Assembly (NCBI GenBank): GCA_023055425.1
Contig: JALGPY010000001.1
Span: 142,811,368 to 142,875,367, forward strand
Reading direction: 5' to 3'
From: Linanthus parryae
Lineage: Eukaryota > Streptophyta > Magnoliopsida > Ericales > Polemoniaceae
DNA length: 64,000 bases
This document shows positions 55,467-64,000 of this stretch, piece after piece. The notes below the pieces were generated by a model, which was not told the DNA's origin, ran no database searches, and saw nothing but the letters and a program-made list of their open reading frames with translations. A program made the position numbers and the translations under genes. Within the stretch, counting starts at the first letter, position 1, and the number at the start of each line of letters is the position of its first letter.

Positions 55467-57342
55467 TTACTTCCTATAACTGTCAACATTTGCTCCCCTG
55501 TTCTAAAATTGCATGGTTGCCCTCTCCAATTTTCAAAAAGAGTAGCAATTAACTTAGATAAAAATAATTCATTGACACATTTTTTGTTTTTTTAAGGGAA
55601 TTAACATTTTCGGTTAATTTTCTATTAATCTACGACACCCCTAAATTTTTAAGCAGGTTATGTGTGCAATTTCAGAAGAAAAAAATAGAGTAAAAGTGTA
55701 ATAAAAAAATCATAGTTTCTCAGATAAGTCCGGATTGGATATCATGTGGTGGTTATGTGATATTCTCGAAAATGTTTTCAGGTGCTTGTGTTGTACTTTT
55801 GCAATTAATAGTAAGTAGTGGACCATATGTGTACAAGTGTCAAAAATTTGAGTTTTCAGGTTGGAATCTGGCTGCGGTTACTGAAAGTGTGGGCGTACTT
55901 GTGAAATATCTTAAAATATTGGGGCAGAGTTGTAAATCTATAAATGTCTCCCTAAAAACGATTTTCTATAACTGTCTCCCTAAAAAAACTATAATTGTCA
56001 ACTTTTTAGATAAATTTTCATTAACATTTCTATTTTTTTAAGCGGAATTAATATTTCAGCTAGTTTACCATTATATCTGCAACACTCCTAAATTTTTAAA
56101 CATGTGATAAGTTATTTTTTTAATTAGCGTAAAAGTGTAATTAAAATTTTCTAGTTTCTCAAAATTCTTTAGTTTCTCAAAACTCGCTCTCTCTCTCTCC
56201 CTCTCTAGGAGCCTTGATTGATTTAATGAAGGTTCCGGACACATTTTATGGACATGTTGTGAGCCTTTTTACAAGTGTTGGACTAAAATGAGTGTATGTA
56301 ATTTCGTTAAAGAGAGTGGTCAAATGACCAATGTCCATATCTATGTGGTTGTTTAGATTTTGGATGGTGTGAATGATGTCGGTTTGAATCGTGGTATTTC
56401 TGTATTTGTGAGAAGATAATAATTTCATCAGTTTTAGAATTCCGCGAGTTTATTCTGTCAGGGGATAATTGTTACGACAATCGCGCTTCTTTCAATGCAT
56501 CCATTAGCATTTTCAGTCTATCCATTCGTTCTTCGTTCATTGTTTTGGTTCCATGCCGCGTCAACATGGTATATCATATGTTCGTGGGAGCTGGCGCGGT
56601 TAATGATCTCAAAAAGATTCGCTGTGCTTCTATCTCGTCGGCAAAATTGCAAGAACAAAAATACTACTGTATGTCCCTAAAATATCACACCTTATCACAT
56701 TTGCTAGATTGACCTATATCTTGAAAACTATTTGGGATGTCATTAGGACGTTATGTTGGGACGTCTAATATTGCTCTTGCGTGAACTTGGGCGGCACTTG
56801 AGAGCTGAGTCACTCATCTTTGTGCAGCCCGTCAACGTTAGTGCAAGCAGAGAAAGTCAATAGCGGTTTTTCTTTTAGCTTAATTCATATAACTGTCAAC
56901 ATTTGCTCCCCTTTTCTAAAATTGCATGGTTGCCCTCTCCAATTTTCAAAAAGAATAGCAATCAACTTCGATAATAATAATTCATTGACATTTTCTGTTT
57001 TTTGAGGGGAACTAACATTTCCGGTTAATTTGCCATTAATCTACGACACCCTTAAATTTTTAAGCAGGCAATTTCAGAAGAAAAAAATAGAGTAAAAGTG
57101 TAATTAAAAAATTATAGTTTCTCAAATAAGTCCGGATTGGATATCATGCGGTGGTTATGTGATATTCTAGACAGGTGCTTGTGTTGTACTTTTGCAATTA
57201 ATAATAAGTAGTGGACCATATGTGTATAAATGTCAAAAAATTGAGTTTTCAAGTTGGAATCTGACTCCGGTTACCGAAAGTGTGGCTGTACTTGCAAAAT
57301 ATCTTAAAATATTAGGGCAGAGTTGTAATCTCGGAAAGTGCA

Positions 57343-58639
57343 TGTAAGTTCACAAGTTTCACAATATTTCAAGGCCTTGAACCAGTTTTCAAAGTCTTGA
57401 ATCAGGTTTCACAAGCTTGAAATAGCTATTTCAAAGCCTTGAAACAGGATTCAAAGCCTTGAAACTGTCTGACCTGTATGCATATTCTAAGGGGGAGTTT
57501 TTCTGAACTCTTCTGATCTGATTCTACCTCTCTCACCCCTATGCTTGATATGTTAGTATTTGATGATGAAATACAAACTATTTTGATATATTTAACCCCA
57601 TTTAATCCATCTGTTTGACTCAGTTTTGCAGGGAAATTTTATTTTCTAGTTTGCAGGATTGGTTTCCTAATCTGGATTTTGCAGGAAATGAAACTTGGAG
57701 AGAATGTGATTATGTGATCAATAAGACACTCTTGACAGCTTCCCAATCTGTTTAACGACAAGATCAGAACAATATCTCAGAAGATTATGATCAACTATCC
57801 GTTGGAGAAGGCTGTTAAAAGAGTCAAACTTGTTGCCTACAAAACAGGAAGTTTGTTGCTGAAAATCTGGGAAGATTTGCAGAGCATCTGAGCTGTATAA
57901 ATAGAGATCATTTTGAAGCAACAAGACAGAACAATCAACGGGCAAAAAAGAGAGAGACACATTTCAGAATTGATAAGCATCAAAGAAGCACATCATTCTC
58001 ACAATCCATCTCACAGAAGATCACTGCATTCTTCACTGCAGTTTTACACTTCAGTGTTCTTCAGACTTGTACTCAATTTGTATATCACTCAAATACTACT
58101 TCTTTCTCTCATTCTCCAGGATCGTTCAAAGTGAACAATAGAGAATTCTTAGTTAATGAGTTAGCTGGAGCAGGTACTAGATAGGTTAGAGAGAACCACA
58201 AGCTGTAACAGAGTAAGACATATCTCTGTGCTTGAGATCTAGGGCTTAGCTTTTGATTAATAAGAACTGTGTTGAAAATCCTGCAGGGAGAAGACCCCTA
58301 AGGTAGAGACGTAGGTCAAAGTGGATTGAACCCTATGAATCATGTGTCTCTTGCATTTACAGTTTCATTTGCATACTTAGTTTTTGCAGCATTCATACTA
58401 GTCTGTTTTCAAGGGTTTGAAACTCTTTTCAAGGCCTTGAAATAGACTTGTCTGTTTTCTTTCGAACTGTATTTCATTTCAAAGTTTTAAACTTTTTTCA
58501 AGGCCTTGAACTTCATTGCTCTTCACATAAACTCTTCTCTTCTACAAGTGTTGCAAAAAGTTGGTATACTCTATTCACAACCCCCCCCCCCCTTTCTAGA
58601 ATATCTGTATTGCATTTCTACCCGCATACTCCCCTTTCA
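57343..58639 (+). mobile_element. Solo LTR, Sirevirus-like (copy B)
   Basis: Counterpart of 25308-26600. GTGCA lies at 57338-57342 and 58640-58644, TATAAATA at 57896-57903, and the same TTCAAGGCCTTGAA repeats occur at both ends. Confidence 0.85.
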
Positions 58640-59203
58640 GTGCATAAAAACCCTAATTCTAAATTTAGCCATAAGCTATAAAAAACTACACTTACTCCCC
58701 CCCAAATGTAAATGTAACATAAGCCAACCATCTTGCTACCTCACCTAGTGAGGAGTCCAGCACCGAAACACGTGGAACACACTGCATCTCTCTTCCTAAT
58801 TAGAATATTAGTAAGTAACTTGTCATGTTGGGACTGTTAAAAATTACATTTTTTTTCATTTTTGAAGTATTGAAATGCATATTTTGTCATACCCATGTTT
58901 TCAAAAGGATACATTTGTAGTATCCAATAATTATTAGTTATAAGCAGGGTAAAGAATTATTTTCAAGTACTTGAGGGGCTAAAAAAAGAATAAAAAAATG
59001 TCATAAATGTTAGTTGAGAGTCACAGCGTGGTGTGGGATAGAGAGAGTATCAGTTCGTTCCATCTTCAAATCTCCGAGATCTCTCTCTCTACCTCTCTGT
59101 AGAAGCTTGATTGATTTATTGGAATTTTCAATCTCTATTTTTGTCTAGTAGTTTTATAATTGGATTCTTTTTTTTTTCATAAAAAGAACATGTATTTTCA
59201 TTA

Positions 59204-59385
59204 AGAGGGCTGTTATGCTTCGCAATTTTTTCTTCACCCTTTAATTTTACCTCTTATGTGTCAACATGTTATTGTTGGTAAGTATTTATTTTAAGATCTT
59301 TTATAATCATATAACCAATCAGAAATATCCACATAGGAGGTGAAATTAAACGATGAAGAAAAAAATGTGATATTTAGCATTTCCC
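59204..59385. mobile_element. Foldback MITE, copy B
   Basis: Same element and flanks as 27183-27364. Confidence 0.7.
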
Positions 59386-59448
59386 TTTCATTATTGTAGG
59401 TTCCGGAAACATTTTCTAGCTATGTTGTGAGGCTCATATTCAACTAAC

Positions 59449-59622
59449 ATGAGTGCGTATAATTTCGTCAAAGAGAGTGGTCATATGATGAATTTCTGTA
59501 GTGATTGCTTTAATGCTCTAGTCACTTCTGTGGTTGTTCAGATTTTGGATGGTCTGAATGATGTCTGTTTGGATCATGGTGTTTCTGTATCCGTGAGCAA
59601 GCAGTCATTTCGTAAGTTTTAG
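59449..59622 (+). CDS. 57-codon ORF of unknown function, copy B (doubtful gene)
   Basis: Same frame as 28130-28303 with one conservative change (TKQSF to SKQSF) and the same GTAAGT before the stop. Here the ATG is joined to its original upstream sequence, without the hAT of copy A. Confidence 0.3.
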   Translation: MSAYNFVKESGHMMNFCSDCFNALVTSVVVQILDGLNDVCLDHGVSVSVSKQSFRKF

Positions 59623-61152
59623 AATTTCGCGAGCTTCTGTTTCCAGGGTAAATTGCTGTGAAAATTGTGCTTAATTCAATGCATTCATTAGCATTTTCGG
59701 TCCATCACGCCGTACTTCGTTCACTGTTTAGTTTTCATGTCGCGTCAACTTGAAATTTCATGTGTTCGTGAGAGCTGGCGGTTAAAGATCTCAAAGGATT
59801 CTCTTTTGGTGTGTTTCTGGGTCATTGGCAAAATTGCGAGAACAAAAATACTACTGCATGTCCCAAAAATATCCCACCTTATGACATCAAGATTGACATA
59901 TACCTTGAAATCTATTTGGGATGTTATCAGAATGTTTATGTGAGGATGTATAATAATGCGCTTGCGAGAAATTGAACAGCACTTGAGAGTTGAGTCCCTC
60001 CGCTTTGTGCAGCCCGTTAACGTTAGTGAGAATTGAGAAAGTAAATAACAATATTTCTTTTAGCTAAATTTCTATAACTGCCTCCGTAAAAAAATCTATA
60101 ACTGTCAACTTTTAGATAAATTTTCATTAACATTTCTATATTTTTAAGCGGAATTAACATTTTCATCTAGTTCGCCATTATATCTGCAACACCCCTAAAT
60201 TTTTTAACATGTGATAAGTAAATTTTTTTTTTTAAAAAAAATAGCGTAAAAGTGTAATTAAAATTTTCAAGTTTCTCAAAATAAGTCCAGGTTAGATATC
60301 ATATGGTGGTTGTGTAATACTATAGGAAATTATTCAGGTGCTTGTGTGGTAATTTCGCAATTAACAAGAAGTGGTGGACCCTATGTGTAAATATAAAAAC
60401 ATTTAGTTTGCATGTTGGAATCTGACTGCGGTTAGTGAAATATCTGAAATATTTGCGCAAAGTTGTAAATCTCAAAAAGTGCATAAAACCCCTAATTATA
60501 AATTTACTCATAAGCTTTAGAAAATTACACTTCCCTTCCCCAATATGAATGCAACTTAAGCTAACCATCTTGCCACCTCACTTAGTGAGGTGTCCACCTC
60601 CGAGACATGAGGAACACACCACATCTCTCTTTCAAATCAGAATACTAGTAAATAAGGATATATTTGTAATATTCAATATATTATTTATAAGGAGGGTAAA
60701 TATTAGTTTCCAAATATTTGAGTTGCCAAAGAAGGAAAAAATATTATCATAATGTTAGTTGAGTGTCACAGGGAGGTGTGGAATAGAGAGGAAAAGACAG
60801 AATCTGAATAAAAATATAAGTTGAATTTGAATCGTTCATCTCAAAATAATCTAATGATTGTAAAGCAAAACAAAAAAAAAATTGTGCAAACATTAAATGT
60901 CTTACCTCAATTAGTATACTGAAATACCAAACCAAGCTTGTTCGTGAAGCATTCAAGTTGTTCTTGAGATTGAAATATGAATCCCTCTTTCCCACCTTTT
61001 CCACTGAAACTTCGGCAGTTAGAGCTTTCCTTCATCTTAATGAGGTGGCCCCTAACAGGAATTGGAGTACTTTATCGTGGGTAGCAAGTTGTCGAAGGTA
61101 AGAAGCTTGAAGTTCCTACCTTCAAATCAGGGAAATCGCTAAATTTGGTTTT

Positions 61153-61856
61153 AGGCATGTTCAACAACTTAAAGAGTTTCAAGAGTTTTAGGCATGTTCA
61201 AGGCAGCCACTCTGAGCTTGACTTATGGAAAATCTGTTTGTAATTTGAATAAGAGTCCGAGAACGTGCTTTGAAGTATTAAACATGATGTTTATATAGGC
61301 GAAAGAATATTGGAATTCAAGTTGTATTCAAGAAGTTACGACGTCATAAAGTTGGCAAATTGTCAAGTTGTTTCAACACTTTAAAAATTTCCAGATTTAT
61401 GTTAGTTTCACATTAATATTCAACAGTTTTTTTAGGCTAGTTTTGGGAGGGTTGCAGATTGATTTGAAATTCAAGTTGTTATTAACTTATAATTGAGAAC
61501 CCAAAGAGTGTTTACGATCATCAAGTGTTAAAGAAGTAATGGTCAAATGAAAATGGGGTGCAACACAACTTCCTCTACTTAGGACATTCGCAAAAACCTG
61601 ATTGTTTATGACCACGCCAAGCAACAACCATTGTGCCTCATTTCAGGAGGGTTAGAGGGAGAATTGGGAAACCAAATTAACATGAAACTTGTAGCCACAT
61701 GTGTCAAGAATACATAGAAACAAACAATACTCAATTTTATCAAGAGATGAGCAAATTACATAGCCTACAAAATGAGATACATCTTCAGGCAACCCACCTG
61801 GCAGGTTAAGCAATGTGTTGCAGCAACTTTACACTCATTTTCAGTATAATTTATGT
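61153..61856. other. Inverted block relative to copy A
   Basis: This ~700 bp is the reverse complement of 30205-30893, e.g. tttaggcatgttcaaggcag here against ctgccttgaacatgcctaaa at 30.86 kb. Its right edge joins atgtgttggacataattc, corresponding to 31034 in copy A. Confidence 0.85.
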
Positions 61857-62187
61857 GTTGGACATAATTCATCTGAAAAATTGTCACTCTGAACCAGTTA
61901 CGCACATATCTTTGACTTTGTGATTTGACCTATCATAAGACCAAATTGACCCATAAAAATACCAAATTGACCAAATTTCCCTTCTTAAAATTTATTCAGA
62001 CTAACAATTTAATTCCAATGTCATGTTTTGCCAAATTTGACTTTCTAGAAATCGTAGTTTGACTGATCTGTGTAGGAGGGGCATATTGGTAACCTTATAA
62101 TAACTTGAGTTGGACAATCAAATCTTAATCCATGGCATGACCTCATGCCTCTGTATGAGTTTCATGATTCTTGGAGTAAGTATGTAC

Positions 62188-62680
62188 TGGGGATGCAAGT
62201 TCAAACCGGAAAAACCGCAATCCGAGCCGAACCGGGCGGTTTGGTTTGGTTCGGTTTGAAAGCTATTACGGTTCGGTCCAGGTTTGTAAATATCTCAAAC
62301 CGTATAAACCGAACCGTACCGTTTATGTAACATATTAGGCTATACAACTGCCACACTTGACAACTTGTACACATATATCATATATAGTAGGTACTGAACT
62401 AATGTAATGTATGCTACTTTATTTTTAAATTGCTTTACATTAACATTAGCAAATATTTAATTGTTGAACGGATTATTATGGAACTTCAAGTGAAATAATA
62501 CAATTCTAGAAACTGCGGTTTAAAACCGAACCAAACCGGTCATTCACGGTTCGGTTTGGCTCGGTTTGGAGCCATGAACGGTCTGGATTAGGTTTAGGTT
62601 TTGCCCAAACTATTACATGCGGTTCAGTTTGGATGGGTGCCGAAATCGGACCGAACTGAACCGAACCGTTTACATCCCCA
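62188..62680. mobile_element. hAT-type non-autonomous element, 493 bp (copy B only)
   Basis: Ends TGGGGATG and CATCCCCA are perfect inverted repeats, flanked by GTATGTAC (62180-62187) and GTACGTAC (62681-62688). Copy A at 31.36 kb (agtatgtacctatctagg) is empty. It is rich in ggttcggtttgg and its complement near the ends and has no transposase. Confidence 0.85.
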
Positions 62681-64000
62681 GTACGTACCTATGTAGGTTA
62701 GAGTTGACTATGTAGGGTGTTTTTACATTTTTACTAAAATTCAAGGGCTCAAGTGCAATTTGGTCATTTGACTGACATAACTTGCACTGCATGGAATTGT
62801 TGCATAACAAGATTCATATGGATGACATGTATTGATAATCTGCACACTTGACTTGTGTACATACAATTAGTATTGCGAATCGTCCCAAGATAGAGGTACA
62901 TGATTAATTGATGCACTAGCCATGAGGCAAGAAGTTTACTTATTTTTCTTTAACTGCAAGTGTGATCAAATGGAACTGCTGATCGAAATATATCATTGAG
63001 TTTATCAATGCTGGCTTATTTGGCAACTCATTTATGAGCAATCTAAAAGAATTGCTTTATTAAACTGTCATATCTTGATTCCCTTATATTGGGATGCGTG
63101 TTCAAAGTAATTTGCGGTGGGGTGTTTGGGTAGAGATCATGTAGGTCTCATCAGCTCCACTTTTAAAGCTTGGTATCAAATTTGTACTCAGTTTTAGTCT
63201 TGTAAGAAACTCGTACTACACTGATGGACCGATAATCCAATAGGAGTGTCGACACTTAAGGTCTAATTTCCTTGGTGGATCAATTAATCAAATACAAACA
63301 AATTACTTAAATGAATTCAAATATAGATCGAAATGCTTATTCGTACTTGGAATATCAAAACGCTTTCCTAATACTGAAAGGTTGAATTTCGTAATACTGG
63401 AATGCTTTCAAAATGTTTTTCTGAAACTTAGAATTTGAAAAACCATTTCTCTTATGGGAATTTCCACAAACAGTTTGTCTGCATCCCAAACCATAATAAT
63501 CTCAAACCAAATTAGATTGAGGGACATATAAAAAGCGAGAGCTTCTTTGGGTCTAACAATGTCAGGCAAGCAGTCCAAAAAATAAAGAACAAAACAATTG
63601 ACAGTAACAGATGATTAGTCTAAGATTGCAAAAATAAAATAGAAGTTGCAAGGATGGTGTAAAAAACAAAATGCAATACTAACCACAACAAGCAAGGCAA
63701 AAGAATAAAGAAAATAAATGATGGTAGTGTAATTGAAATCAACAGAAAACATCCTCACCAGAGACATGCTAAGCAAGCAAAGGCAACTAACAACTAACTA
63801 TAACCACTCCGAACGAATCAAGAAATAAAACTCCAATATGTTTGAGCCTCAAACTGTAGCACACCCAAACTGGCTTCCCCATTCTTGCTCAATCATCGTA
63901 CAGAAAAAACAGTATGCGAGAACACTTTTGTTAGCTGAAGGGTTCATGATATTTGACCTACACAATCGTCAGAGCAAGAGCAGACGTATTGCCAACAAGG

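Larger units (their letters stand above)
42484..64000. repeat. Segmental duplication copy B (continues beyond window)
   Basis: Direct repeat of 19070-32676 at an offset of ~23.41 kb before the insertion. It carries a private 8616-bp LTR element (46851-55466), a private hAT (62188-62680) and a private inversion (61153-61856). Confidence 0.92.

Overview
The window is nuclear DNA of a flowering plant, probably a eudicot. The evidence is a plant LINE, Ty1-copia and Ty3-gypsy (Athila-type) retroelements, a primer-binding site matching plant tRNA-Asp, MITEs, and many fragments derived from a plant-specific ZF-HD (ZHD) homeodomain transcription factor. The base composition is AT-rich. I see no intact host gene. 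The region is a nested, repeatedly rearranged repeat landscape. All identity figures are by-eye counts.

Layout. 1-1228 is the 3' end of a LINE. 1.2-8.3 kb is a mosaic of recurring modules: a Ty1-copia RNase H/LTR remnant, a 53-codon exon-like segment of an unrecognised gene linked to a LINE C-terminal fragment, and a head-to-head inverted duplication of a ZHD gene piece. 8337-18240 is a young non-autonomous Athila-like LTR element on the minus strand with 1577-bp LTRs, TSD CTTGT and only a gag-protease ORF; it carries a nested hAT MITE. About 19.07-32.7 kb (copy A) and 42.48-64 kb (copy B, running off the window) are direct copies of one segment. Each holds ZHD palindromes, three degenerate ~1.2-kb repeats and a Sirevirus-like solo LTR. 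33.8-35.6 kb is an array of three consecutive ZHD palindromes. 35.6-36.8 kb is a decayed copia gag/pre-integrase stretch. 38.5-41.0 kb is a palindrome with ~1.25-kb arms containing ZHD plus copia sequence. 46851-55466, inside copy B, is a second non-autonomous element (Ty3-gypsy gag only). It has an extra ORF upstream of gag encoding an acidic protein with an internally duplicated domain.

Strongest candidates for something new. (1) At least seven head-to-head ZHD inverted duplications, which would fold into long double-stranded RNA if transcribed and could be a small-RNA source acting on ZHD genes. (2) The duplicated-domain ORF1 of the 46.8-55.5 kb element. (3) A sharp jump in A/B divergence, from near-identity to about 2%, exactly at the insertion point of that element, suggesting gene conversion bounded by the insertion.
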